Source of the DNA: Vagococcus fluvialis bH819
GTDB lineage: Bacteria; Bacillota; Bacilli; Lactobacillales; Vagococcaceae
Assembly (NCBI RefSeq): GCF_900163795.1
Contig: NZ_FWFD01000003.1
Coordinates: 248,001-312,000 of the forward strand
DNA length: 64,000 bases
Direction: 5' to 3'
Position 1 is the first letter of the stretch, and each line of letters opens with the position of its first letter. The notes beneath the pieces are model-generated. The model saw nothing but the letters and a program-made list of their open reading frames with translations, ran no database searches and was not told the origin of the DNA. Of this stretch, positions 18,340 through 27,073 are shown one piece after another. The translations under genes and the position numbers were made by a program.

Positions 18340-20490
18340 TTATCTAAGAGAAAAACTCTTAGCTAATTTTAATTCTCGACTATTTGGTCCAACCATTAAG
18401 TTAAATTCACCCGCATCAGTTGCCCATGATAAATCTTGATGAACGTATGCTAATTTTTTAGTATCTAATTCTACAATAACTTCTTTTGTTTCATTTGCTT
18501 GTAATTCAATTTGTTTAAAGGCTTTTAGCTCTTTAAGAGGTCTTGCTGTTTCTCCAACTAAATCACGTGTATATAATTGGATTGTTTCTGTTACTTGACG
18601 ATCTGAATGGTTAGTTAAAGTCACAGTAGCTTTAACGGTATCCTCAATGTTCCCAACTTCTTTATTTAATTCTAGTTTATCGTAAGAAACTGAGCTGTAA
18701 GATAAACCGAATCCAAATGGGTATCTAGCGTAATTAGAAATATCTAAATATTTAGATACATATTTTTCTTCTGGTGCCGCTTCATAAGGGCGACCAGTAT
18801 TTTCCGTATTGTAATAAACAGGAACTTGACCAACATTTTCTGGGAATGACATGCTCAAGCGACCACTTGGATTCACATCACCGAAAAGAATATTAGCAAT
18901 CGCATTTCCTGCTTCAGTTCCTGGGAACCAAGCCTCCAAAATACCATCTGCTTCAGAAATATCCGTTAAATCCAGAGGACGACCGTTAATTAAAACAACC
19001 ACAACTTTTTTAGCCACTGAACGGACTTCTTTAAATAATTCAATTTGACTTTGTGGTAATTTAATATCGCTACGACTAGCCGCTTCGCCACTCATCCAAT
19101 CTGCTTCTCCAAGTGCTAAGACAACCACATCATTGGTTGTTGCCAATTCTTTAGCATCTTTTAGACTTTCAGATGTATTTTCAAATAGATCATATTCAAC
19201 TGTTGAAACAGTCACGTTACTACCCATTGCTGATAAACCATCTGCAATAGTTACAACTTCTTCAAATTTACCTTGCCATGACCAAGCGCCCATTAAATCA
19301 CCCGTCGTCGCTTTTGGTCCAACAACAGCTATTTTTTGTGCTTTATCTAATGGTAAAACATCTTTATTTTCTAAAAGAACCATTGTTTTTTCAGCAATTT
19401 TACGAGCTGATTCACGGTGAGATTGTGATAAAATAACTTCTTTTTCTTTCACTGGGTCAGCACCACGATAAGGATTTTCGAATAGCCCTAAATCATTTTT
19501 TAGTTCTAAAATTCTTAGAACAGCTTCATCTAATAAATCCATATATTTAGCATCTTCTTCAATTAATTCTAAAAGATGTTTGTCATAACAAGTCGTCATC
19601 ATTTCAATATCAACACCTGCTTCAATCGCAAGTCTTGCGGCATCTTTTTCATTAGCAGCAACACCATGGTTGATCATTTCTTTAATCGCAGCCCAATCTG
19701 AAATGACTGGTTCTTTAAAGTCAAATTCATCTCTTAAAACATCTCTGAATAATTTTTTATTTCCACTAGCAGGCACCCCTTCAATTGTATTAAAGGCTGT
19801 CATTACAATTTTAGCTCCCGCTTCAATTGCTGCATGGTAACTAGGTAAATATTTTTCGCGTAACGTTGTTTCAGACACATCAACAGTATTATAATCACGT
19901 CCACCAATCGCTCCACCATAAGCAGCAAAATGTTTCACACAAGCAGCAACTTTTGTAACATCTTCTTTTAAGTTATCGCCTTGGTAGCCTTTAACCATAG
20001 CTCTAGCGTATTCACTGTTTAAGTATGGATCTTCACCAGTTGATTCTAAAACACGTCCCCAACGAGGATCTCTAACTAAATCAAGCATTGGTGAGAAAGT
20101 TAAGTGAAGACCGGAAACTGAGGACTCTAAAGCTGAAATAGATGCCATCTCTTCGACAGCTGATTTATTCCACGTACAACCAAGAGCTAAAGGAATCGGG
20201 AAGATTGTTCTAAATCCATGAATGATATCTGCCATTAAAATGGTTGGTAAATTATGAGGATTATTTTCAATATAATTTTTTTGAATGTCAATTGCTTTTT
20301 GAGCACCAGACACACCTAAAATACTACCAGCATTATCAATCGTTGTTTCTGTAATATCTAGATTATCCATTGGACCAGTACGATCCTCAGCATTATCTGT
20401 ATAAAAATCTGCTGCTAATTGTAATAATTGATCTACTTTTTCTTTAGGGCTCATTTTTTCTATTATGGCTAATAATTCTGTCTGTTTCAT
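18340..20490 (-). CDS. GH3 beta-glucosidase (probable beta-1,2-glucooligosaccharide-active)
   Basis: A 716-residue GH3 enzyme without a signal peptide, so cytoplasmic. The (beta/alpha)8 domain occupies about residues 1-330 with the nucleophile Asp265 in PVISDWAAI and the substrate-site motifs KHFAAYGG and DPRWGRVLES. The alpha/beta sandwich covers about 370-560 with a probable acid/base Glu469 in WMSGEAASR. A fibronectin-III-like C-terminal domain includes YPFGFGLSYS and ends near 716. Size and setting match Lin1840 of Listeria innocua, a beta-glucosidase that acts on sophorose and other beta-1,2-glucooligosaccharides. It lies 15 bp upstream of the phosphorylase gene, so phosphorolysis and hydrolysis of the imported chain are coupled. 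Enzyme class is firm; linkage preference is inferred. Confidence 0.9.
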   Translation of the reverse strand: MKQTELLAIIEKMSPKEKVDQLLQLAADFYTDNAEDRTGPMDNLDITETTIDNAGSILGVSGAQKAIDIQKNYIENNPHNLPTILMADIIHGFRTIFPIPLALGCTWNKSAVEEMASISALESSVSGLHLTFSPMLDLVRDPRWGRVLESTGEDPYLNSEYARAMVKGYQGDNLKEDVTKVAACVKHFAAYGGAIGGRDYNTVDVSETTLREKYLPSYHAAIEAGAKIVMTAFNTIEGVPASGNKKLFRDVLRDEFDFKEPVISDWAAIKEMINHGVAANEKDAARLAIEAGVDIEMMTTCYDKHLLELIEEDAKYMDLLDEAVLRILELKNDLGLFENPYRGADPVKEKEVILSQSHRESARKIAEKTMVLLENKDVLPLDKAQKIAVVGPKATTGDLMGAWSWQGKFEEVVTIADGLSAMGSNVTVSTVEYDLFENTSESLKDAKELATTNDVVVLALGEADWMSGEAASRSDIKLPQSQIELFKEVRSVAKKVVVVLINGRPLDLTDISEADGILEAWFPGTEAGNAIANILFGDVNPSGRLSMSFPENVGQVPVYYNTENTGRPYEAAPEEKYVSKYLDISNYARYPFGFGLSYSSVSYDKLELNKEVGNIEDTVKATVTLTNHSDRQVTETIQLYTRDLVGETARPLKELKAFKQIELQANETKEVIVELDTKKLAYVHQDLSWATDAGEFNLMVGPNSRELKLAKSFSLR

Positions 20491-20509
20491 TTTTATAATC
20501 TCCTAATAT

Positions 20510-21280
20510 TTAAATTTTAAATGTGGTTACAACTGGAAAATGATCAGATGGAAATCTCCGATCACAAGAGTCAGTTAGTACCCCTTGTTTAATACAATTC
20601 ATCTCTTTATAAAGGATATAATCTATTTTTTGTAAGTCCTTCCACGCTATCTCATAGTTAAAATCTTGAAAGGTTCCCTTTGGACCGTAGTGGAAGATAT
20701 TTTTATCATCTTCTGGATAATCAAAAATTTGTTTTAATTCTGTATGTAACGGCTCACTTCTTTCAGCATTAAAATCACCTAAAAGAATCGTTGGATAAAC
20801 TTTAATTTTTTCATCGAGTACTTCAAGTAAAACCTTCATTCCCATTTGTCTTGCTTGTTCAGATATATGATCCAAATGAGTATTAATAACTAAAAATTCT
20901 TGCTGACTTTTTTTATCTTGTAATACTATCCATAAAGCAATTCTTTTACAGCCTGCTTCTGGATGAATACTTGATTCAAAAGGGGTATCAGATAGCCAGA
21001 AGAAACCTTCATCTAAACAATCAAATGATTCTTTTTTATAGTAGATACCTAAGCCTTCATCCGAATTATCCCCTTCTCTTTCTCGAGTAAAACTAGAATA
21101 ATCAACTAATCTGTAAAAGTCTGCTACTTGATTTGGTCTAAGTTCTTGCACACCTAAAATATCCCAATTGTGATAATTTATTAGCTTTATAACTTGCTCT
21201 TTTCGGTAATCCCAAGACCAATCTTGGTCAAAATCTGTATCAGTTCTAACATTATAAGTTGCTACTTGAATGTCTCTCAT
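20510..21280 (-). CDS. Endonuclease/exonuclease/phosphatase-fold hydrolase
   Basis: About 256 residues with every landmark of the EEP (DNase I-like) phosphohydrolase fold: ATYNVR near the start, GVQELRP (metal-binding Glu), VINTHLDH, LLGDFNAE, KIDYILY and a terminal SDHFPVV. No signal peptide, so it acts inside the cell. The ATG at 21280 follows GGTGAT; an ATG 12 bases upstream is possible. The gene overlaps the esterase gene and sits between the solute-binding and GH3 genes of the beta-1,2-glucan operon. EEP enzymes cleave phosphodiesters in nucleic acids, inositol lipids or small molecules. In this setting a role in removing phosphorylated substituents from glucans is possible but unproven; I do not know a homologue in the Listeria cluster. 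Confidence 0.8.
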   Translation of the reverse strand: MRDIQVATYNVRTDTDFDQDWSWDYRKEQVIKLINYHNWDILGVQELRPNQVADFYRLVDYSSFTREREGDNSDEGLGIYYKKESFDCLDEGFFWLSDTPFESSIHPEAGCKRIALWIVLQDKKSQQEFLVINTHLDHISEQARQMGMKVLLEVLDEKIKVYPTILLGDFNAERSEPLHTELKQIFDYPEDDKNIFHYGPKGTFQDFNYEIAWKDLQKIDYILYKEMNCIKQGVLTDSCDRRFPSDHFPVVTTFKI

Positions 21281-22175
21281 GTAAATCACCATCTATTTCT
21301 TTCATTAAATACTGTAAAATTTTTTCTGTATGTTTCAAGCCACCGCCACCATGACCTGATTCTGGATAACTTGTTAATTCTTTAAACGCTTTTATTTTTT
21401 GATAAGAGACTAAAAAGTCTTCTTTCGGGCATATCGGGTCATTTTCCCCTACTGACACAAGAACGGGGTTAGTTATTTCTTCAACAAAATTTTTAATATC
21501 GAAATAATTTAAGTCGTTTTCTACTTGTTCATAATCTATTGTATTTTCCTTCAAGTAATCATGGATTCCCTGATAAGAACCTGTCCCTTGTGCTACTCTA
21601 TTTAGTAGATTGCTGTGACTAGGAACATCGTAAAAACCGTATTTAATTGGATACAGTGAGAAGCTATTGGCAAAAAGGCCAATGCCTCCACCTTGACTTG
21701 TTCCATGAATAAAGATGTTTTCCTTATCTACTAAAGGTAATTCTTGAGAAACATCAAGTAATCGTAAGGCATCCCAATACAGCCTTCTTAAATAAAAATC
21801 ATCTTTATCTAAAAAACCACAAGCCATTAATCGTGATTCTGAGAAAGTCTGGTAAGGATGAGTATCTTTTGTTCGTCCACCTTGCCCTCTAGAATCTGTA
21901 ACTAGTACACCACAACCAATACTCAGCCAATGCATAAATTGCAAGGGAGAGTCTAAATGATTCATATAGCCAATATACTCTATAATGAGGGGATAATTTT
22001 TTTTATTTTTAGGTTCAATCAACCATCCATAAATGGTTTCATCATACAGACTTGTATAAGAAATATCATAAACAGAGGCAATCGAACTAGGAAAACATCT
22101 TTTTTGATATTCTAAATCTAACGGTAACTCTTTTGATAATTTTTGTTCGTTTAACCAGTACTCTTTAGGCTTCAT
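21252..22175 (-). CDS. CE7-like alpha/beta-hydrolase (acetyl esterase type)
   Basis: A 307-residue cytoplasmic alpha/beta hydrolase of the acetyl xylan esterase / cephalosporin deacetylase (CE7) type. The RGQGG signature in VTDSRGQGGRTKD forms the oxyanion region. The nucleophile serine lies in IHGTSQGGGIG (about residue 165), the acid in SVGENDPICP and the catalytic histidine in ESGHGGGG. CE7 enzymes remove acetyl groups from short acylated sugars. The gene overlaps both neighbours, so it is translationally coupled within the beta-1,2-glucan operon. It may strip ester substituents from imported oligosaccharides; that role is inference from context. Confidence 0.82.
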   Translation of the reverse strand: MKPKEYWLNEQKLSKELPLDLEYQKRCFPSSIASVYDISYTSLYDETIYGWLIEPKNKKNYPLIIEYIGYMNHLDSPLQFMHWLSIGCGVLVTDSRGQGGRTKDTHPYQTFSESRLMACGFLDKDDFYLRRLYWDALRLLDVSQELPLVDKENIFIHGTSQGGGIGLFANSFSLYPIKYGFYDVPSHSNLLNRVAQGTGSYQGIHDYLKENTIDYEQVENDLNYFDIKNFVEEITNPVLVSVGENDPICPKEDFLVSYQKIKAFKELTSYPESGHGGGGLKHTEKILQYLMKEIDGDLHERHSSSNL

Positions 22176-22758
22176 CGAGCAAGCCCCCTTTGCTCAACAG
22201 ATGAATTTGAAGGTAAACAATCAAAGCAATTCCTATTAAAAAAATAAAAATAATAGAATATTTCAAACTAATAAAAGTAATAATCACTGGGACAATAAAA
22301 CAAGCAATAGCATAAGCAATTCTAACAGTGACAAACTCTAATGTTTTATGAAAAGCTTGTTTTAAAGACATCCTTTTTAAACTATAAACCAACGGAAACA
22401 TGACTAATAGCAGTAATACAAATGAAAAAAGAATCATCAACAACGTACTTAATAGAGGAACATATTGTAAACTAATATAAATAAGAGAGCTAGGTATCAA
22501 GAAGCTGATTAATTCTACTAAAGATAAAATAATCCCTCTCTTTAAATTATCCTTAAAGTAACCACTATATACTCTAAAAACTGCTAATGTGCCATCTTGT
22601 TTTAATTCTTTTAAAGACAACACTAAAGCAATAAAAGCTGGTCCAATCGTCACTACTGGAATAATGGAAATTACAAATATTAAATTAAGTAACACCAAAT
22701 TAGCTAATTTAGAAAATACTCTAAAGTACCAACCATCTATTGATAATATATTTTTCAT
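22165..22758 (-). CDS. DUF624 (YesL-type) membrane protein
   Basis: A 197-residue membrane protein with about five hydrophobic helices (near residues 15-45, 70-95, 97-125, 140-160, 165-190). The N-terminal pattern LVLLNLIFVISIIPVVTIGP followed by a conserved GPAFIA turn matches DUF624, the family of Bacillus YesL. Genes of this family regularly accompany sugar ABC importers of the LplB/LplC type, as here, but no biochemical function is established. It overlaps the esterase gene by 11 bp. Confidence 0.82.
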   Translation of the reverse strand: MKNILSIDGWYFRVFSKLANLVLLNLIFVISIIPVVTIGPAFIALVLSLKELKQDGTLAVFRVYSGYFKDNLKRGIILSLVELISFLIPSSLIYISLQYVPLLSTLLMILFSFVLLLLVMFPLVYSLKRMSLKQAFHKTLEFVTVRIAYAIACFIVPVIITFISLKYSIIFIFLIGIALIVYLQIHLLSKGGLLDEA

Positions 22759-22769
22759 ATCTATTACAA

Positions 22770-22800
22770 AAGGTGGGTAAAGTTAGACTTTCCCCACCTT
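22770..22800 (-). terminator. Intra-operon hairpin after the solute-binding gene
   Basis: AAGGTGGG.AAAGT and ACTTT.CCCACCTT form a strong stem with a 3-base loop, 8 bp downstream of the solute-binding lipoprotein stop and before the DUF624 gene, with TTTTGT following on the minus strand. Such hairpins give partial termination or protect the 5' message, raising expression of the binding protein over downstream enzymes. Confidence 0.6.
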
Positions 22801-22807
22801 CTCCTTT

Positions 22808-24415
22808 CTAGTCTTTTATGCCTAATTTTTCTTTGTTCGATTTCATAATTTCTGTTTTAGCTTTGTTTACATCGTCAATATTATTTTTCTCTGTAAATTC
22901 AACATATTCTTTATACGTTTTTTCAAAATCGTTATCTGTTTTAGAACGAATTAATGAAATAACTGCTGTGTCATATTTTGTTTTAATTGCTGTTTCTGAA
23001 CGCGCTTCTTTTGAACCTGCTTCTGGCGTTGTATTTTCAATGATAAAGTGAGGAACTAATTTCCCTTTACCCCATTCTTGCATTTGGGTTACAGCACTAT
23101 CTTCTGGTTCTTTAAGTAAGTTCATGCGGTCATTATTAAAGAAGTTAAATGCACTTAAACCATATGATTTACGATATTCTTCAGGATTTGTTTTTTCTAA
23201 CTCTTTAACTTCTGGTAAAATTTCAACTTTTTTATCGTCATTATATTTAAAGGTTTCACCTTCAACGCCAAATTTAGTTAAAATTTGACCTTCTTCGCTA
23301 ATCAAATAAGTAAATAACTGTGTTGCTTTAGCTGGATCTTTAGCATTTTTAGAAATATGATTTACTAACCAACCTGAGATACCTGTTTGGTTTAACATAA
23401 TTTCACGGTCAGTTGTACTTTTTGGTCCGTCAATTGCCATGTATTCTGATTCACCTTTATTTTTAAAGTCTTGGAATTCTCCAACTGAACCATTGAATCC
23501 ATTAGCAAAAACAATTGCGTAGTTTCCTTTTTTAAGTTTTTCTTTGTAAGTGTCTCCATCATCTGTAAAGCTATCATCTGTAATATTGCCGTCTTGATAA
23601 ACTTTATTAATAGCATGTAACCACTCTTTGTATTCAGGATCTAGACTACGTTCGTTAAACTTACCATCTTTTGTTTCTAAAGGTACACCGATGAAGTCTT
23701 GTAAAATTCTTTCAAATGGTCCACCTTCTTCTTTAACTGGTGGGAAACCAAATGGTGTTAACTCAGGATACTCTTTTTTGATATCTCCCATCACTTTTTG
23801 GAAATCTGATGGTGAAGAAATTGATGGTTTGCCTAATTTTTCATAAACATCTTTTCTAATAACAAACGCATCATTTGCTGGAATCACATTGTTATCATAA
23901 TCTTTTTGAGTATTTGAGTAGTTTGGATAGCCGTATGTTTTACCATCTTCTAAAGCAAACCAATTGAATGTATCTTTTGTTACAACTGTATTTAAGTAAG
24001 GATCATATTTTTCTGCTAATTCATTTAAAGAATACGCCCATTTATCCGCTTTGTTTCCAGCAGGAGTATCTTTTTTCATTAATGTTACGATATCAGGTAA
24101 GTCACCACTAGAAATTAAAGCATTTAATTTAGCGTCATCTCCGGTTACAAATTTCACATCAATATTTAAATCTTCTTTAATTTTTTTCGTTGTAGCATCT
24201 GTTCCAAATGGTGTCATTTTCCAATCAGCATTAATATACCAAGTTAATTCTGTTGTTTCTTTTTTCTTGTCTAATTTCCAAGCTGGTGTTTTGGCATCTA
24301 ATTCATAACGATCTTTAATGCTAAAATCTTTACCCTCATCTTTTTTATCGCCACCACATGCTGCTAATGTTAGTGCCAATGTTGCTGTTAATAAACCAAG
24401 AACTACTTTTTTCAT
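22808..24415 (-). CDS. ABC sugar solute-binding lipoprotein
   Basis: A 535-residue lipoprotein: signal peptide with lipobox LAAC at about residues 17-20, then a family 1 extracellular solute-binding fold. It is long compared with usual maltose-type binding proteins (about 420) and resembles the large LplA/YtcQ class. Genomic position next to LplB/LplC permeases and the glucan enzymes makes it the likely counterpart of the beta-1,2-glucooligosaccharide-binding protein of Listeria innocua (Lin1841). It would capture oligosaccharides outside the membrane. No dedicated ATPase gene is in the operon, so a shared MsmK/UgpC-type ATPase is presumably used. Confidence 0.88.
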   Translation of the reverse strand: MKKVVLGLLTATLALTLAACGGDKKDEGKDFSIKDRYELDAKTPAWKLDKKKETTELTWYINADWKMTPFGTDATTKKIKEDLNIDVKFVTGDDAKLNALISSGDLPDIVTLMKKDTPAGNKADKWAYSLNELAEKYDPYLNTVVTKDTFNWFALEDGKTYGYPNYSNTQKDYDNNVIPANDAFVIRKDVYEKLGKPSISSPSDFQKVMGDIKKEYPELTPFGFPPVKEEGGPFERILQDFIGVPLETKDGKFNERSLDPEYKEWLHAINKVYQDGNITDDSFTDDGDTYKEKLKKGNYAIVFANGFNGSVGEFQDFKNKGESEYMAIDGPKSTTDREIMLNQTGISGWLVNHISKNAKDPAKATQLFTYLISEEGQILTKFGVEGETFKYNDDKKVEILPEVKELEKTNPEEYRKSYGLSAFNFFNNDRMNLLKEPEDSAVTQMQEWGKGKLVPHFIIENTTPEAGSKEARSETAIKTKYDTAVISLIRSKTDNDFEKTYKEYVEFTEKNNIDDVNKAKTEIMKSNKEKLGIKD

Positions 24416-24444
24416 TTATTTTTTCACCCTTCTTATTATGTTTA

Positions 24445-25323
24445 TTATTCTTTAACGGCTCCCGCCATCATGCCACCCATAAAATGTTTTTGTAACAATG
24501 GATAAATAATTAAAATTGGTATAGTCGTAATAACAATCGTTGCCAGTTGAACACCTTTTGTACTGGATTCAACGATCACGTCTGTACTACCACTGTTAGA
24601 CATAGAATTCATATTAGATTGAACGATTATTTCATAAATTTTCATTTGTAATGGATATAATTTCTCATTTGTTACATATAATTTAGTTGTCATGAAATCA
24701 TTCCACTGAGCCACTCCATTAAATAAAAGAATAGTTGCTAAGGCTGGTTTTGATAGTGGAACATATATTTTTCTAAAGATTGTAAATTCCGAAGCACCAT
24801 CAATTTTAGCTGATTCTTCGAGTGATGGTGGAACATCTCTAAAGAAGTTCATTAAAATTACTACATCGTAATAACTAAACAATCCTGGAATAATATATAC
24901 CCAAAAAGTATCTAATAAACCTAATGATTTAATTAATAGATATGTAGGAATCATACCACCACTAAAATACATGGTAATAACACCCATCATTGTGTAGATA
25001 CTTCTTCCTGCTAATTTTTGTTTACTTAAAGCGTAGGCAAATACCGCACAAAATGCTACATGGGTAAAAGCTCCGATAACTGTTTTCAAAATAGAAATAA
25101 TTAGCGCTCTTGGAATGCTCTCATCTGTTAATACCTTTTTATAATTTTCCAAGGTAAAGTCTTTAGGGATTAGCACTAATCCTGAGCTTCCCGTTCCTGC
25201 TCCTGCACTTAAAGAAGAAACCACGATATTCCAAAGTGGCACGATAATAATTAAAGCAAAAAGGACAAGTAGAGTGGTATTAATAATATTAAATGTTCGA
25301 TTTTCTTGTTTTCTCTTATGCAT
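24445..25323 (-). CDS. Carbohydrate ABC transporter permease (LplC/YtcP type)
   Basis: A 292-residue permease with about six membrane helices and the EAA loop SLEESAKIDGASEFTIFRKI (about residues 173-192), the site that contacts the ATPase. It ends with the family tail MGGMMAGAVKE. It pairs with the permease at 25343 to form the channel for the beta-1,2-glucan oligosaccharide importer. Genes are 19 bp apart and co-transcribed. Confidence 0.92.
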   Translation of the reverse strand: MHKRKQENRTFNIINTTLLVLFALIIIVPLWNIVVSSLSAGAGTGSSGLVLIPKDFTLENYKKVLTDESIPRALIISILKTVIGAFTHVAFCAVFAYALSKQKLAGRSIYTMMGVITMYFSGGMIPTYLLIKSLGLLDTFWVYIIPGLFSYYDVVILMNFFRDVPPSLEESAKIDGASEFTIFRKIYVPLSKPALATILLFNGVAQWNDFMTTKLYVTNEKLYPLQMKIYEIIVQSNMNSMSNSGSTDVIVESSTKGVQLATIVITTIPILIIYPLLQKHFMGGMMAGAVKE

Positions 25324-25342
25324 TTTAGTTCACCTCCATTTT

Positions 25343-26257
25343 TTACAAGATAACTGATTGACCGTTATTCATTTTCTTCGTCACTTTATTGGTCACTAGT
25401 AACAAGATAATTGAGATAACAGAAACACCTAAACCAACTGCCGTTGCGTATGAGAAATCACCTTGTGTGATACCCATTTTATAAACAAATGAGTTAATAA
25501 CTTCCGAACGATTTTGGTTTTGTGAATTCATCAGTACAAATGTTTGATCAAGGTTAGAACCTAAAATGCCACTAACTGCTAAAATTAAGTTAAGGGAAAT
25601 AATGGGTGTTAACAATGGTAAAGTGATTTTTCTGATTTGTGTTAATTTACTTGCACCATCAATTCTTGCTGCTTCATAGTAAGTTGGATCAATTTTAGAC
25701 ATACCTGCTAGATAGAGAATCGTTCCCCAACCAACTTCTTTCCATAAATCAGAGAATACTGCTATCCACCAATATTTGCTTGGTTCAAGCAAGTGATTCA
25801 CACCTTTGTCCATTAACCCAACAGACATCAGTAATTGATTAAAGAATCCTGAAGTTGATAACCAACTAATCATCATTCCTCCTAAAACTATCCATGAAAA
25901 GAAATGGGGAATGTAGGAGATAGTTTGGATTGTTTTCTTGAGCTTTCCGTCCTTCATCTCATAAATCATAATAGCTAAAGCGATTGGAATAAAGAAACCT
26001 AACGCAAGTTTTAATAAACTAATTGCTAAAGTATTTCTTACAGCTTCCCAAAAGAATGTATCTTCAAAAATAATTCTGAAATTTTCTAATCCTACCCAAT
26101 TTGCGCTAGAAACACTATCGACAACTGTGTAGTTTTTGAATGCGATAGATATCCCATAAATTGGAATATAATTAAAAACAATCATAAAAGCGATTCCAGG
26201 AAGAACCATCCATTGTAATTGCCATTGAGATAAAAACCGATTAAACTTTGATTTCAT
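25343..26257 (-). CDS. Carbohydrate ABC transporter permease (LplB type)
   Basis: A 304-residue permease with about six membrane helices and the EAA motif YYEAARIDGASKLTQIRKI (about residues 194-212). It is the first gene of the nine-gene operon. The ATG at 26257 was chosen: AAAGGAGG lies 10 bases upstream, while the frame also opens at an adjacent TTG. It is the partner of the permease at 24445. Confidence 0.92.
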   Translation of the reverse strand: MKSKFNRFLSQWQLQWMVLPGIAFMIVFNYIPIYGISIAFKNYTVVDSVSSANWVGLENFRIIFEDTFFWEAVRNTLAISLLKLALGFFIPIALAIMIYEMKDGKLKKTIQTISYIPHFFSWIVLGGMMISWLSTSGFFNQLLMSVGLMDKGVNHLLEPSKYWWIAVFSDLWKEVGWGTILYLAGMSKIDPTYYEAARIDGASKLTQIRKITLPLLTPIISLNLILAVSGILGSNLDQTFVLMNSQNQNRSEVINSFVYKMGITQGDFSYATAVGLGVSVISIILLLVTNKVTKKMNNGQSVIL

Positions 26258-26283
26258 CAAAGTAAAGCCTCCTTTCTAATTTG

Positions 26284-26297
26284 GTGAAACGTTTCGA
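26284..26297. promoter_or_regulatory. LacI-type operator O1
   Basis: GTGAAACGTTTCGA contains the perfect palindrome GAAACGTTTC (26286-26295), directly downstream of the promoter -10. It is typical of a LacI/GalR family operator (also cre-like). Bound repressor would block the start of the beta-1,2-glucan operon. Confidence 0.8.
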
Positions 26298-26304
26298 CAA
26301 ATAG

Positions 26305-26333
26305 ATAATATCATATATATAAACCGTTTTCAA
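26305..26333 (-). promoter_or_regulatory. Promoter of the beta-1,2-glucan operon
   Basis: Minus-strand TTGAAA (26328-26333) and TATTAT (26305-26310) are separated by exactly 17 bp, about 50 bp upstream of the first permease start. It is flanked by two identical operator cores. Confidence 0.75.
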
Positions 26334-26366
26334 CTGATTTTATGTCGTTTTTTTAATTTTTTTCAT

Positions 26367-26378
26367 TGAAACGTTTCT
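26367..26378. promoter_or_regulatory. LacI-type operator O2
   Basis: TGAAACGTTTCT repeats the GAAACGTTTC core (26368-26377). Its centre is 82 bp from the centre of O1, close to eight helical turns, so repression loops are possible. It lies about 35 bp upstream of the -35. Confidence 0.75.
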
Positions 26379-26515
26379 TTTAAACTCTAAAACATCTATA
26401 AACCTTATTATTAAAAGGCTTTCAGATACTTTTCAGAAAATATATAATTATACAAAGAAGCAACTTATAAAATACTGATATTTTTGTTAAACTATATCCA
26501 AAAGGGGAGACTTAC

Positions 26516-27001
26516 ATGTCAAAAATTATTTTAATACGAGGTAATTCAGGTAGCGGAAAAACAACTGTAGCTAATGAACTTCATGATATTTTAGGTCCTG
26601 GAAATTTATTAATTTCTCAAGATTGTGTTAGACGAACCATGCTAAAAGTAAAAGATAAACCGATGAACTTGGCAATTGGTCTAATAGAGACAATGATTGA
26701 CTATGGTATAAAAAATTGTGAACACATCATCATTGAAGGGATTTTAGCTCGCAATAAGTATGGTGAAATGCTTCGAAATACACTAAAAAGAGCGGACATT
26801 GTTAATGCCTATTACTATGACTTATCACTTGAAGAAACGATTAAAAGACATAATACAAAAGAAAATACTGATTTTAATTCTAATAAAATGAGAGAATGGT
26901 TTGTTCCACACGACTTTCTTGGGATTGAAAACGAAAAAATAATTTCTGAGAATATTTCGAAAGAGGAGATGATTAAGTTAATACTTGCAGATTTGACCTA
27001 G
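26516..27001 (+). CDS. Small P-loop kinase (AAA_33/zeta-like)
   Basis: A 161-residue P-loop NTPase with Walker A GNSGSGKTT at residues 9-17, an ISQDCVRRTML segment and a C-terminal helical part. Sequences of this type are annotated as uridine-kinase-like or zeta-toxin-like ATPases. It phosphorylates an unknown small substrate; there is no antitoxin partner next to it, so a toxin role is not supported. The start has AAAGGGGAG. A TATAAT with weak -35 lies upstream (around 26445). Confidence 0.75.
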   Translation: MSKIILIRGNSGSGKTTVANELHDILGPGNLLISQDCVRRTMLKVKDKPMNLAIGLIETMIDYGIKNCEHIIIEGILARNKYGEMLRNTLKRADIVNAYYYDLSLEETIKRHNTKENTDFNSNKMREWFVPHDFLGIENEKIISENISKEEMIKLILADLT

Positions 27002-27073
27002 CTATTTTAAAGATAAGGAGTTTTAAAAGTCTCGATATAAATCATAAAGATTGGCATAATGTAGCAGAAAAAA

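Noticed and set aside
26516-27001. Zeta-type toxin of a toxin-antitoxin pair.
   Set aside because: The P-loop kinase fold is similar, but there is no small antitoxin frame next to it and the length and neighbours are those of metabolic kinases.
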